Source: Rhodobacteraceae bacterium Alg238-R152
Lineage (GTDB): Bacteria; Pseudomonadota; Alphaproteobacteria; Rhodobacterales; Rhodobacteraceae
NCBI GenBank assembly: GCA_900537125.1
Contig: UNRJ01000002.1
Location: forward strand, 1 to 64,000
Length of the DNA: 64,000 nt
Reading direction: 5' to 3'
In this document: positions 16,437 through 25,643 of the stretch, piece by piece
Numbering within the stretch: position 1 is the first letter of the stretch
Layout: every line of letters starts with the position of its first letter
The notes under the pieces: generated by a model
The model's database searches: none
Told to the model about the DNA's origin: nothing
Seen by the model: the letters and a program-made list of their open reading frames with translations, nothing else
Made by a program: the position numbers and the translations under genes

Positions 16437-17657
16437 TTAGTCGTATTTGCGCTGATCTTCGATCACGATGCCGTCTTTAGGCAGGCTGCCCGGGACGACG
16501 ATCTCAATCTTGCCTTTGAGTTTCAGCGCGTCCGCTACAGAGGCCCCATAGGCGGCCTCGTCACCTCCGGCGCTTTCGATTTGCACAGTCATCACGTCCA
16601 TCTCGCCAGACCGGGTCGCAATCACGCGGGCCTTGGTGACCTCGTCATGTTTTGCCACAAGGGCCGCAACCTGCTCGGGGCGGACAAACATGCCTTTGAT
16701 TTTGGCGGTTTGATCGGCACGGCCCATCCAACCTTTGATGCGCATGTTGGTCCGCCCACAAGGGCTTTGCCCGGGAAGGATGGCGGAGAGGTCGCCAGTG
16801 GCAAAACGGATCAGCGGGTAATCAGGATTGAGTGTGGTCACCACCACTTCGCCCACCTCACCTGGCGCCACAGGGGTGCCGGTGCCGGGGGTGACAATTT
16901 CCAAAATCACACCTTCGTCGATGATCATACCTTCCATCGCTTCAGATTCGTAAGCGATGGAGCCAAGATCTGCGGTGCCGTAGCCTTGCAGGCAGGTGAT
17001 GCCCCGATCAGCGTATTCTTGGCGTAGGCTCGGGAACAGCGCGCCACCACCCACGGTGGCTTTGGTGATCTTGAGCGTCTCGCCCATTTCCTCGGCCTTA
17101 TCGAGGATGATCTTGAGGTAATCCGGCGTGCCAGCATAAGCCGTAGTGCCAATGTCCGCAGCTGCACGGACCTGCATTTCGGTCTGGCCCACACCTGCTG
17201 GCAGCACTTTGGCGCCGACAGCGCGCGCGCCGCTTTCAAACATCATGCCCGCCGGGGTCAGGTGATAAGAGAAGCAGTTCTGCACAATATCACTCGCGCC
17301 AATGCCAACGGCGTGCAGTACACGACCAAAGCGGAACCAGTCAGAGGTATTGCCACCCGGCTCATAAATCGGGCCGGGGGATTGGAAGACATGAGCAATA
17401 TTGGGGTTGCTCAGATCGGCAAAGCCCCCCAAAGGGCCGCTGGCTTTCTGCGCCGCGCCCAATTCAGATTTGCGCAGCACCGGCAGGCTGGCGAGATCTT
17501 CAACAGAGGTCACTTTGGCAGGGGCAGCATCCGCCAAGGAGGTTGCAAAACCCGGCAATTGTTTGGCCCGTGCGATCTGTGCTGGCAAAACAGCGGCCAG
17601 ATCAGCGGCGCGTTGATCAGCGCTGCGGGTTTCCAACTCGTCAAAAAAGCGGCTCAT
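16437..17657 (-). CDS. PaaK-like AMP-forming CoA ligase
   Basis: The 406-residue protein resembles the phenylacetate-CoA ligase branch of adenylate-forming enzymes, which is shorter than fatty acyl-CoA synthetases. Supporting stretches are FQSPGPIYEPGGNTSDWFRFGR, CFSYHLTPAGMMFESGARAVGAKV, LQGYGTADLGSIAYES and the C-terminal hinge IKGWMGRADQTAKIKGMFVRPEQV. It would activate an aromatic or related carboxylic acid with ATP and CoA; the precise acid is unknown. I chose the ATG at 17657 (MSRFFDELETRS); the longer frame to 17777 has no support. It is the last gene of cluster A, 150 bases after LivF, so it may have some expression of its own. Confidence 0.85.
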   Translation of the reverse strand: MSRFFDELETRSADQRAADLAAVLPAQIARAKQLPGFATSLADAAPAKVTSVEDLASLPVLRKSELGAAQKASGPLGGFADLSNPNIAHVFQSPGPIYEPGGNTSDWFRFGRVLHAVGIGASDIVQNCFSYHLTPAGMMFESGARAVGAKVLPAGVGQTEMQVRAAADIGTTAYAGTPDYLKIILDKAEEMGETLKITKATVGGGALFPSLRQEYADRGITCLQGYGTADLGSIAYESEAMEGMIIDEGVILEIVTPGTGTPVAPGEVGEVVVTTLNPDYPLIRFATGDLSAILPGQSPCGRTNMRIKGWMGRADQTAKIKGMFVRPEQVAALVAKHDEVTKARVIATRSGEMDVMTVQIESAGGDEAAYGASVADALKLKGKIEIVVPGSLPKDGIVIEDQRKYD

Positions 17658-17806
17658 GTGATGCCATCCTTTGTGGTTCGGTGCCGCACCTTGCGGCCAA
17701 AGTCTTCCTATGCGCCCGCCAAGACTGGGGGCGCGGTGGGGTAAGTCTGCCCGATTAGTTTGGGCGGGGTGGCACACAAATACGTGCGCCGACGGTCAGC
17801 TGTGCC

Positions 17807-18625
17807 TTAGCTCAGCCAACGCTTACGACGGCGATAAGAGCGTACGTCGCGGAAAGATTTCCGTCCGTCGTCGCTCATACCGAGGTAAAATTCTTTAACA
17901 TCCGGGTTCTCACGCAGCTCAGCGGCAGGGCCATCCATCACCACACGTCCGCTTTCCAGAATGTAACCGTAGTGCGCAAAACGCAGCGCCACGTTGGTGT
18001 TCTGTTCCGCAAGCAAGAAGGTGTTGCCTTCTTTTTCGTTGAGATCTTTCACGATGTTGAAGATCTCTTCGACCAGCTGAGGCGCCAGACCCATGGAGGG
18101 TTCATCGAGCAGAATGCATTCCGGCTTACTCATCAGCGCGCGACCAATCGCAACCATCTGTTGCTCACCACCGGAGGTGTAGCCGGCCTGAGATTTGCGG
18201 CGTTCTTTTAGACGCGGGAAGTAGTTGTAGACCATTTCGAGGTCGGCGGCGACGTCACCACCGCTGCGGGTGTAAGCCCCGGTCAGCAGGTTTTCCTCAA
18301 CGGTCAGGTGTTCAAAACAGTGACGGCCTTCCATCACTTGGATCACGCCTTTTTTCACCAGAGACGCAGGATCTTGATCCGCAATGGGCTCGCCCCGATA
18401 CTGGATCGAGCCTTTGGTCACCTCGCCGCGCTCGGAATGCAGCAGGTTGGAGATGGCCTTCAAGGTGGTGGTTTTGCCTGCGCCGTTGCCGCCCAGTAGA
18501 GCGGTGATACCGCCTTTGGGAACCGCAAGGCTCACGCCTTTGAGCACGAGGATCACGTGGTTGTAGATCACCTCGATGTTGTTGACCTCCAAAAGGGTCT
18601 CTTGGGTGCGACCAGCGTCAAGCAT
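17807..18625 (-). CDS. LivF-type ABC transporter ATPase (cluster A)
   Basis: The 272-residue ATPase belongs to the branched-chain amino acid type (HAAT) importers. It has Walker A GGNGAGKTTT near residue 46, the signature SGGEQQMVAIGRALM, Walker B CILLDEPSMGLAPQ and the switch histidine region LLAEQNTNVALRFAHYG. The tail after FYLGMSDD is longer than in classical LivF and ends in a basic stretch SYRRRKRWLS. Together with LivG, LivH, LivM and the binding protein it should drive uptake of the ligand that the neighbouring CoA ligases then activate. Confidence 0.9.
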   Translation of the reverse strand: MLDAGRTQETLLEVNNIEVIYNHVILVLKGVSLAVPKGGITALLGGNGAGKTTTLKAISNLLHSERGEVTKGSIQYRGEPIADQDPASLVKKGVIQVMEGRHCFEHLTVEENLLTGAYTRSGGDVAADLEMVYNYFPRLKERRKSQAGYTSGGEQQMVAIGRALMSKPECILLDEPSMGLAPQLVEEIFNIVKDLNEKEGNTFLLAEQNTNVALRFAHYGYILESGRVVMDGPAAELRENPDVKEFYLGMSDDGRKSFRDVRSYRRRKRWLS

Positions 18626-18700
18626 GTGCGTTGTCTTTCATCTCACGTTCTAGGGTGTCCCGGCCGGTGCGCCCGGCCGAGACGAGGGTTTCAAACAGGC

Positions 18701-19984
18701 TTATTTACAGCCCATTTCGATATTGTTTTCAGAAGCATAGGCGTTGGAATCTTCTGCTATCAGCGCACCGATCACTTCCTGGTCGGTTTCTGCAAACTCA
18801 GAGATCAGGGACCAAGTCTGGTTGTCTGCATCCCACTGGGTCACACCAACGAGGCCTGGGCCACCGTGGTTTTCGCAGGACACGTCAAAGGACGGGCCGA
18901 AGTTTGGCATACCCAGTGCAGTCATCTTCTCTTCGGTGATGGACAGAGCTTCCATACCGTCACGCATTTGACCCGCATTGATGTCTGCGGTGCCGTGGAT
19001 TTCCTGAGCGGTTTTGGCCGCTTCGGCTGCGAGCATCGCTGCGTACATGCCACGGTTATAGAGAACGTTGCCGATCTGATCGCCTGCACCCGCAGCTTTG
19101 CCGGTATCCACAACATGTTTCTGGATGTCGTCAAAAACTGGGAAGTCACGGCCCACATTGTGGAAGGTCAGAGCTTTGTAGCCATTGGCTTTGGCGCCTG
19201 CGGAGAGAACGTCATGCTCTGCACCAGACCACCAGATGCCGATGAAGTTTTCCATTGGGAAACGGATGTTGGCCGCTTCCTGAATGGCAACCTGGTTCAT
19301 CACACCCCAGCCCCACATCAGAACTGTGTCTGGCTTCTCACGACGGATCTGCAGCCACTGGGATTTCTGCTCCTGACCAGGGTGGTCAACAGGCATCAGG
19401 CTCAGTTCAAAACCGTGCTTTTTCTGCAGCTCTTCAAGCGTGCGGATCGGCTCCTTGCCGTAGGCGGAGTTGTGATAGACCAGCGCAATTTTGTGGCCTT
19501 TCAGGTCGCCGCCGTTTTCAGCCAGCAGATAGTTCACGGCACCAGACGCACCGTTCCAGTAGCTGCCTGGGTAGTTGAAGGTGTGGCTGAACACTTTGCC
19601 GTTTGCAGCAGAAGTACGACCGTAGCCCATTGTGTGCATCGGGATGTTGTCAGCTGTGGTTTTTGGGATCAGCTGATAGGTGATGCCGGTGGACAGCGGT
19701 TGATACACCAGAGCGCCTTCGCCTTTGGTGGATTCGTAGCATTCCACACCCTTTTCGGTGTTGTAGCCGGTTTCACATTCCAGAAGACGAGTTGGAACAC
19801 CACCGATGCCGCCATCACGCTCGTTGAGCAGGGTGAAATAGTCGGCATAGCCGTCTGCAAACGGGATGCCGCCTGCTGCGTAAGGGCCGGTGCGGTAGCT
19901 CAGGGATGGGAACACAAGGTCCGCCATTGCTGGAGCTGCTGCCATCACGGCCGCTACGGCCATCGTTGCAAATTTAGTTTTCAT
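18701..19984 (-). CDS. Periplasmic binding protein of cluster A transporter
   Basis: The 427-residue type I (Peripla_BP_6-like) binding protein has a clear signal peptide, MKTKFATMAVAAVMAAAPAMA, cleaved before DLVFPSLSYRTGPY. It contains ADYFTLLNERDGGIGGVPTRLL, the usual second-domain entry for this class. It is somewhat longer than LivJ/LivK. Such proteins in soil and marine bacteria bind aromatic acids, amides or urea as often as amino acids; the presence of two CoA ligase genes in the operon favours a carboxylic acid here (inference). The ATG at 19984 has AGGAAAA upstream; the longer frame from 20122 is rejected. Confidence 0.9.
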   Translation of the reverse strand: MKTKFATMAVAAVMAAAPAMADLVFPSLSYRTGPYAAGGIPFADGYADYFTLLNERDGGIGGVPTRLLECETGYNTEKGVECYESTKGEGALVYQPLSTGITYQLIPKTTADNIPMHTMGYGRTSAANGKVFSHTFNYPGSYWNGASGAVNYLLAENGGDLKGHKIALVYHNSAYGKEPIRTLEELQKKHGFELSLMPVDHPGQEQKSQWLQIRREKPDTVLMWGWGVMNQVAIQEAANIRFPMENFIGIWWSGAEHDVLSAGAKANGYKALTFHNVGRDFPVFDDIQKHVVDTGKAAGAGDQIGNVLYNRGMYAAMLAAEAAKTAQEIHGTADINAGQMRDGMEALSITEEKMTALGMPNFGPSFDVSCENHGGPGLVGVTQWDADNQTWSLISEFAETDQEVIGALIAEDSNAYASENNIEMGCK

Positions 19985-20063
19985 CGGGGTTTTCCTCCCA
20001 TGGTTAGTCCGATGTTGATTGCCGGGGCCTCCCCGCCCCGGAATGGTTGGTTCTGGCCCCGCC

Positions 20064-21140
20064 TTAGTGCGGGAAGGGCCACAACCGCAGTTTCTGTTTG
20101 GCCACGCGCCAGAGCTGAGCAAGGCCGTGTGGTTCCAAAATAAGGAACATGATGATCAGGCCGCCAACAATCACAAGCTGCAAATGCGCCACGATGTCTG
20201 TCGGCCAGCCGAGCATGTCCACGCCAACCACTTTCAGCACCACCGGCAGCAGCACCAGGAAGGCTGCGCCCGCAAAGGAGCCGAAGATGGAGCCCAGACC
20301 ACCAATGATGATCATGAACAGCACGAGGAATGATTTGGTGATGCCAAAGGCTTCGCCAACTTCCACTGCACCAAGATAGAGCGCAAAGAACAGCGCGCCG
20401 GAGATACCAACAAAGAAGCCCGACACCGCAAAGGCGGAGATTTTGGCTTTCAGCGGGTTCACACCAATGATTTCGGCGGCGATGTCCATGTCACGAATGG
20501 CCATCCATTTCCGGCCAGCCATGCCGCGTGTCAGGTTGCGTGCGATGATCGCGCTGAGCACAAGGAACACCAGACAGAACAGGTATGTCGCCCAGGCTTC
20601 GGTGTTTGGGCCAGTGACCGGCACGCCAAACACCATGCGCTCAGGTGCGTTGATCTGACCAGAAGCCGAGTTGTTGTAGAACCACGGCACCCGGTTGAAG
20701 AGCCACACCAGGAAGAACTGCGCCGCAAGCGTTGCCACCGCGAGGTAGAAGCCTTTGATGCGCAAGCTTGGCAGGCCAAAGAGCACACAGACCATGCCGG
20801 TGATGCCACCCGACAGGATCACGTGGAAGAAGATGTTCACGTCCGGGAAGGAGGTCATCAATTTGTAACACGCATAGGCGCCCACAGCCATGAACCCGCC
20901 GGTGCCGAGCGAAACTTGTCCGCAGTAACCCACAAGAATGTTCAGGCCGATGGCCGCAATCGAGTAGATTAGGAACGGCAGCAGAATGGCGTTGGCCCAG
21001 TAATCGTTAATCACAAACGGGATCACCAGAAAGGCCACAACCAGTGCAAGGTAGTATCCCACCCGGTCGATCTTGATCGGGAACGTTTGGTTGTCCGCCG
21101 AGTAAGTCTTTTTGAAATCGCCAGCTTCACGATAGAACAT
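20064..21140 (-). CDS. LivM-type ABC permease (cluster A)
   Basis: This 358-residue inner-membrane permease of the branched-chain type has about nine to ten hydrophobic helices and the motif GYCGQVSLGTGGFMAVGAY. The cytoplasmic coupling region is RKWMAIRDMDIAAEIIGVNPLKAK and the terminal signature is FGSFAGAAFLVLLP ... ILEPHGLAQLW. It pairs with LivH across the membrane. Its ATG overlaps the TGA of the preceding small gene by one base, so translation is likely coupled. Confidence 0.92.
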   Translation of the reverse strand: MFYREAGDFKKTYSADNQTFPIKIDRVGYYLALVVAFLVIPFVINDYWANAILLPFLIYSIAAIGLNILVGYCGQVSLGTGGFMAVGAYACYKLMTSFPDVNIFFHVILSGGITGMVCVLFGLPSLRIKGFYLAVATLAAQFFLVWLFNRVPWFYNNSASGQINAPERMVFGVPVTGPNTEAWATYLFCLVFLVLSAIIARNLTRGMAGRKWMAIRDMDIAAEIIGVNPLKAKISAFAVSGFFVGISGALFFALYLGAVEVGEAFGITKSFLVLFMIIIGGLGSIFGSFAGAAFLVLLPVVLKVVGVDMLGWPTDIVAHLQLVIVGGLIIMFLILEPHGLAQLWRVAKQKLRLWPFPH

Positions 21141-21397
21141 CAGGCGGTCTCCTCGTTGTATTCTTTTTCAAGGTGGGACCGGTCTGCCCGGTTCCGAGGT
21201 TTTGCATAGCCGGAGGCTTCCGCGTCGCGGACCAGCCGGAAAAACGTCCAGATGCCAAGCAACCCGCCAAACGCAGCCACTAGGGCGGCTGTGGTCATCT
21301 CTTCGGGCCGGGAGACATCGCCAGTGAAGGCGAGGTAGCCAAAGACCCAAAAGCCGGACCAAGCAATAACGTTCATGACAGCAAGCGACTTGGACAT
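21140..21397 (-). CDS. Two-helix small membrane protein between LivH and LivM
   Basis: The 85-residue protein has two predicted membrane helices (about residues 9-26 and 37-54), then a charged C-terminal tail rich in Arg, Asp and Glu (AKPRNRADRSHLEKEYNEETA). I do not recognise a family. It sits inside the transporter operon, four bases after LivH stops and overlapping LivM by one base. It is therefore co-translated with both permease subunits, and an accessory role in the transporter is the simplest reading. The homologous position in cluster B has no such gene. Confidence 0.7.
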   Translation of the reverse strand: MSKSLAVMNVIAWSGFWVFGYLAFTGDVSRPEEMTTAALVAAFGGLLGIWTFFRLVRDAEASGYAKPRNRADRSHLEKEYNEETA

Positions 21398-21400
21398 GTC

Positions 21401-22429
21401 TCAGACCCTCTCGATGATCTTTTCGCCAAACAGGCCTTGGGGCCGGAAGACGAGGAAGACGAGGGCAAGCACATAGGCAAACCAGTTCTCGGTTGCGCCA
21501 CCAAGGTTGATCACGCCGCCAAAACACTGACCGATGCCGAAGCAGTATTCGAACATCTTCTCACCAACACCGATGATCAGACCACCCACAATGGCGCCCG
21601 GGATCGAAGTAAAGCCACCCAGCATCAGAACCGGTAGAGCTTTCAGCGCAATCAGAGACAGCGAGAACTGCACGCCCGACTTGGCGCCCCACATGATGCC
21701 TGCGACCAGTGCCACAAAGCCTGCAAGAGACCAGACCAGAACCCAGATGAAGTTCAGGGAGATGCCCACAGACAGCGCCGCCTGGTGGTCATCGGCCACA
21801 GCCCGCATGGCGCGGCCTTGTTTGGTGTATTGGCTAAACGCCACCAGCGCGATCACCAGTACAATGGCGACCAGTGTTGCGGTGATGTCGAGGTTGTCGA
21901 TGAAGAAGCCCACGCCCCAGGCGTTAAAGGCCGCATCGTCAATCGCCAGGTTCATACCTTGAGGCAGACACATTTCGCCCGGCAGACAGAAGGTCAGCGT
22001 TTTGATTTCCGAGTTCCACATCAGGTCAGCAAAGCCTTCGAGGAAATACGCCAGACCGATGGTGGCCATGAAGAGAATGATCGGCTCTTGGCCCACCAGA
22101 TGGCGGAACACAAAGCGTTGCACCGCCCAGGCCAGCAGGATCATCACACCGACGGTGAGGATCAGCGCAAAGGCCGATGAGATGTTCCAGCCAAAGGTGT
22201 GCACATGGGTGCCGAAAATCGCGTTGATGAGGTGGGCAAACGGCACCTGACCGTTCTGGATGCCCACAAGGGTCATCGCGGCAAACAGCGCCATCACCCC
22301 CTGGGCAAAGTTGAAGATGCCGGAGGCTTTGTAGATCAGTACGAAACCCAGTGCCACAAGCGCATAGAGCACCCCGGACATGAGGCCGTTGGCAAAGACC
22401 TCCATCGCAAATACGAGTTGTTCAGGCAT
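21401..22429 (-). CDS. LivH-type ABC permease (cluster A)
   Basis: This 342-residue permease of the branched-chain type starts MPEQLVFAMEVFANGLMSGVLYALVALGFVLIYKASGIFNFAQG, split here only for recognition of the typical LivH N terminus. It has about eight hydrophobic helices and ends FAYVLALVFLVFRPQGLFGEKIIERV, the usual LivH close. A loop near residue 150 with two cysteines (TFCLPGEMCLPQG) faces the periplasm and is longer than usual. It is paired with LivM in the operon. Confidence 0.92.
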   Translation of the reverse strand: MPEQLVFAMEVFANGLMSGVLYALVALGFVLIYKASGIFNFAQGVMALFAAMTLVGIQNGQVPFAHLINAIFGTHVHTFGWNISSAFALILTVGVMILLAWAVQRFVFRHLVGQEPIILFMATIGLAYFLEGFADLMWNSEIKTLTFCLPGEMCLPQGMNLAIDDAAFNAWGVGFFIDNLDITATLVAIVLVIALVAFSQYTKQGRAMRAVADDHQAALSVGISLNFIWVLVWSLAGFVALVAGIMWGAKSGVQFSLSLIALKALPVLMLGGFTSIPGAIVGGLIIGVGEKMFEYCFGIGQCFGGVINLGGATENWFAYVLALVFLVFRPQGLFGEKIIERV

Positions 22430-22470
22430 CGCTCACGCCTCCGATTTTAGCTTTCAGATCAAAGAGGGGC

Positions 22471-23292
22471 TTAGTCATGTGCCACCCCCAGATAGGCGTC
22501 GATGACGTCTTGGTTGTTGCGCACTTCGTCTGGGGTGCCGTCGCCGATCTTTTTGCCGTAGTCCATCACCACAACCCGATCAGAGAGATCCATCACCACA
22601 CCCATGTCGTGTTCGATCAGCGCGATGGTGGTGCCAAACTCGTCGTTCATGTCGAGGATAAAGCGGGACATGTCCTCTTTTTCCTCAACGTTCATGCCCG
22701 CCATGGGTTCATCCAGAAGCAAGATGGAAGGCTCCGCAGCCAATGCACGCGCCAATTCCACACGTTTTTTCAAACCATACGGCAGACGGCCAACAGGGGT
22801 TTTGCGGATCGCCTGGATCTCGAGGAAGTCGATGATTCTCTCAACTTTCTCGCGATTTTCAACCTCTTCGCGTTCCGCTTTGCCTTTCCAGATGGCTTGC
22901 TCAAAGATATTGGCTTTCATCTGGCGCAGGCGGCCAGTCATGACGTTGTCCAGAACAGTCATGCCTTCGAACAGTGCGATGTTCTGGAAGGTCCGGGCGA
23001 TGCCCTGCCCCGCCACCTGATACGGCTTCATTGGCGGGCGCTTGGCGCCTTTGTACCAAACTTCACCTTCCTGCGGCACGTAGAAGCCGGAGATCACGTT
23101 CAACATCGAGGATTTGCCCGCGCCATTGGGGCCGATGATCGCACGGATCTCGCCTTCGCGGATGTCAAAGCTGATGTCGGTGATCGCTTTCACACCACCA
23201 AAACGCAGCGTGATGTTTTTCATTTCCATCACAGTTGGGCCAATGGTGCGGCCGTCGTCCGTGACGTAGCTTTCGTTGCTCATGTCATTCAT
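22471..23292 (-). CDS. LivG-type ABC transporter ATPase (cluster A)
   Basis: The 273-residue ATPase has Walker A GPNGAGKSSMLNVISGF near residue 56, the LivG-type insertion NVMTGRLRQMKANIFEQAIWKGKA, Walker B ILLLDEPMAGMNVEEKED and the switch region IALIEHDMGVVMDLSD. The ABC signature here reads GRLPYGLKKRVELARAL, in place of LSGGQ, as in many LivG proteins. Its start overlaps the stop of the acyl-CoA synthetase by four bases (ATGA), linking ligase and transporter translation. Confidence 0.92.
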   Translation of the reverse strand: MNDMSNESYVTDDGRTIGPTVMEMKNITLRFGGVKAITDISFDIREGEIRAIIGPNGAGKSSMLNVISGFYVPQEGEVWYKGAKRPPMKPYQVAGQGIARTFQNIALFEGMTVLDNVMTGRLRQMKANIFEQAIWKGKAEREEVENREKVERIIDFLEIQAIRKTPVGRLPYGLKKRVELARALAAEPSILLLDEPMAGMNVEEKEDMSRFILDMNDEFGTTIALIEHDMGVVMDLSDRVVVMDYGKKIGDGTPDEVRNNQDVIDAYLGVAHD

Positions 23293-25445
23293 TCCGCTGC
23301 TATCTTGCTGGCCGTTGGCGCAACTTTGGCGTCGCGCAGCTCAAGCGTTGCACTGATCGAGCCTTTGCGGCCGTCCTCATAGGTCACTTCGGTATTGGTA
23401 GAGACGCTGGCGGAGCCGTCATAAAGACCATCCACAAGGTCTTTAAACTTATCCGCCACAATCACGCGGCGCACCTTACGGGTCCGGGTCATTTCGCCAT
23501 CATCCGCATCCAGTTCTTTGTGCAGAACCAGGAAACGGTGAATCTGACAGCCCGCCAACATTGGGTCGTCTGCGACGGATCGGTTGACCGCCTCAACATG
23601 CCCTTGAATGCTGTCGAGCACCTTCGGGTGACCGGCCAGTTCCTGATAGGAGGCATAGGCGATGTTGTTGCGTTCCGCCCAGTTGCCCACGGCCGTTAGG
23701 TCGATGTTGATGAAGGCGACGCAGCGGTCCTTGCCGTTGCCAAACAGCACAGCCTCAAGGATGTCGGGATAGAACTTCAGTTTGTTCTCAACATACTTTG
23801 GCGCGAACATGGAACCATCGGCCATTTTGCCAACGTCTTTGGCCCGGTCGATGATGCGCAGGTGGCCGCTGCCCTCTTCAAAGAAACCCGCGTCCCCTGT
23901 GGCCACCCAGCCTTCCGCATCTTTCGTAGACGCCGTGCTTTCCGGGTTGTTGTAATACTCCACAAACGTGCCCGGACTGCGGTAGAAGATCTCGCCATTG
24001 TCGGCAATTTTGATTTCCACATCAGGGCTTGGTACACCCACGGTGTCGGCGCGCACTTCGCCATCCGGCTGAGCGGTGATGAACACGGTGGCTTCGGTCT
24101 GACCGTAGAGTTGCTTCAGGTTGATGCCCAAGGAGCGATAGAATTCGAAGATTTCCGGACCAATCGCTTCACCCGCGGTGTAGCCCACACGCACGCGGCC
24201 AAAACCAAGCGTGTCTTTCAGCGGACCGTATACCAGCACGTTGCCCATGCGGTATTTGAAATAGTCACGCAGGTTGCCACGATAGAGGTTCAGCAGGATT
24301 GGATCCTTGGCTTTGAAGTGCTCGCGCGCCTTGCTGCCGTGACGCAGCTTGGTGAAGGCCATGCGAACGCCGTTCTCCAGCAATGTTTCCATCGCAAAGC
24401 CGATGCCCATCGCATAGCGGAAGGCATTTTTGACGCGGCGCTTCATGTCCGGCTTGGCCAAGCTGCGCTTGGGCATACCGTATTTCTCACCGGTGGTTTT
24501 GGCGAAGTCCATGAAGTGATGGAACAGGGCGTATTTCAGATCACCACTGTCTTCCATGCGGATCATCACATTGGTCAGCGAAGTTTCAAAAATCCGCGGG
24601 GGCGCGAAGTAGTAGGTTGGACCAATTTCGCGCAGGTCGGTCATCATGGTTTCGGCCGATTCCGGGCAGTTCACGCAGAACCCACACCAGTAGGCTTGAC
24701 CGACAGAGAAGATAAAATCGCCAACCCAAGCCATTGGCAGGTAGGACAGAATTTCTTCGTCCCCTGTCAGACTGTCAAAATCGGAAGAGTTCTTGGCGCT
24801 TTCAATAACGTTGCGGTTGGAGAGCACCACACCTTTGGGTTTGCCGGTGGTGCCGGAGGTGTAGAGCATGACGCAGGTGCTGTCATAATCCAGCTTCTCA
24901 CGGCGGGATTTCAGCTCGCCAATCAGCTCGTCATGGGCGGCGCGGCCCTGGGCCTGAATGTGGCTGAACTCATGCAGCTGGCGGTGGTCATATTTCCGCA
25001 ATCCGCGTGGATCGATGTAGACCATGTGCTCAAAGGTGTGCAGCTTGTCTTGGATCTCAATGATCTTGTCGACCTGTTCCTGGTCCTCAACAATGGCGTA
25101 TTTCGCACCACAGTGACCCAGAATGTATTCCATCTCTTCGGCGGCACTGTCGTTATATACCGGCACCGGCACCGCACCCACGGATTGGGCGGCAACCATT
25201 GACCAATAGAAAGACGGGCGGTTGCGCCCGATGATGGCGACAAAATCGCCTTGTTTCACACCCAGATTGATCAGACCAAGCGCCAGCGCTTCGATCTCTT
25301 TCTCGGTCATTGCCCAAGTCCAGGTCTGCCAGATCCCGAACTCTTTCTCCCGGTATGCATCTTTGTCTGCAAACTGGGCGGCGTTCCGCTGCAACAGCGC
25401 CGGAATGGACGCGAGTCCCCCGGTCGCCTGTGACGACTGTGCCAA
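23289..25445 (-). CDS. AMP-forming acyl-CoA synthetase (cluster A)
   Basis: This 718-residue adenylate-forming enzyme is long for its class (about 620-660). It has the P-loop-like motif CVMLYTSGTTGKPKGVVLSN near residue 195, the adenine motif LKQLYGQTEATVF, and the hinge region GWVATGDAGFFEEGSGHLRIIDRAKDVGKMADGSMFAP. The lysine-containing C-terminal lobe follows. It converts a carboxylic acid to its CoA thioester via an acyl-adenylate. It is the first gene of cluster A, overlapping LivG by four bases, so import and activation are wired together. The chain length or aromatic character of the substrate cannot be told from sequence alone. Confidence 0.9.
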   Translation of the reverse strand: MAQSSQATGGLASIPALLQRNAAQFADKDAYREKEFGIWQTWTWAMTEKEIEALALGLINLGVKQGDFVAIIGRNRPSFYWSMVAAQSVGAVPVPVYNDSAAEEMEYILGHCGAKYAIVEDQEQVDKIIEIQDKLHTFEHMVYIDPRGLRKYDHRQLHEFSHIQAQGRAAHDELIGELKSRREKLDYDSTCVMLYTSGTTGKPKGVVLSNRNVIESAKNSSDFDSLTGDEEILSYLPMAWVGDFIFSVGQAYWCGFCVNCPESAETMMTDLREIGPTYYFAPPRIFETSLTNVMIRMEDSGDLKYALFHHFMDFAKTTGEKYGMPKRSLAKPDMKRRVKNAFRYAMGIGFAMETLLENGVRMAFTKLRHGSKAREHFKAKDPILLNLYRGNLRDYFKYRMGNVLVYGPLKDTLGFGRVRVGYTAGEAIGPEIFEFYRSLGINLKQLYGQTEATVFITAQPDGEVRADTVGVPSPDVEIKIADNGEIFYRSPGTFVEYYNNPESTASTKDAEGWVATGDAGFFEEGSGHLRIIDRAKDVGKMADGSMFAPKYVENKLKFYPDILEAVLFGNGKDRCVAFINIDLTAVGNWAERNNIAYASYQELAGHPKVLDSIQGHVEAVNRSVADDPMLAGCQIHRFLVLHKELDADDGEMTRTRKVRRVIVADKFKDLVDGLYDGSASVSTNTEVTYEDGRKGSISATLELRDAKVAPTASKIAAE

Positions 25446-25643
25446 ATTCTCTTCCTCCCTTAAGCCCGCCGAAACGGGCCAAAATCGCGCAAGCGATTCT
25501 CCACCTCTAGTGGTGCGTGTTTCACCCTGTTGGTCAACTTTTTCTTAAAGTTTTCCCAATCCTTACGAATTGTAACAAGCTGAATTTCACCCTTTCCGCC
25601 GCCCCAAATTGGGTGTTAGCGATACTGTAGAAGGAGAGCCAAG

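Noticed and set aside
18557..20143. 528-residue open frame on the plus strand
   Set aside because: Antisense to the cluster A binding-protein gene, which has a signal peptide and family features.
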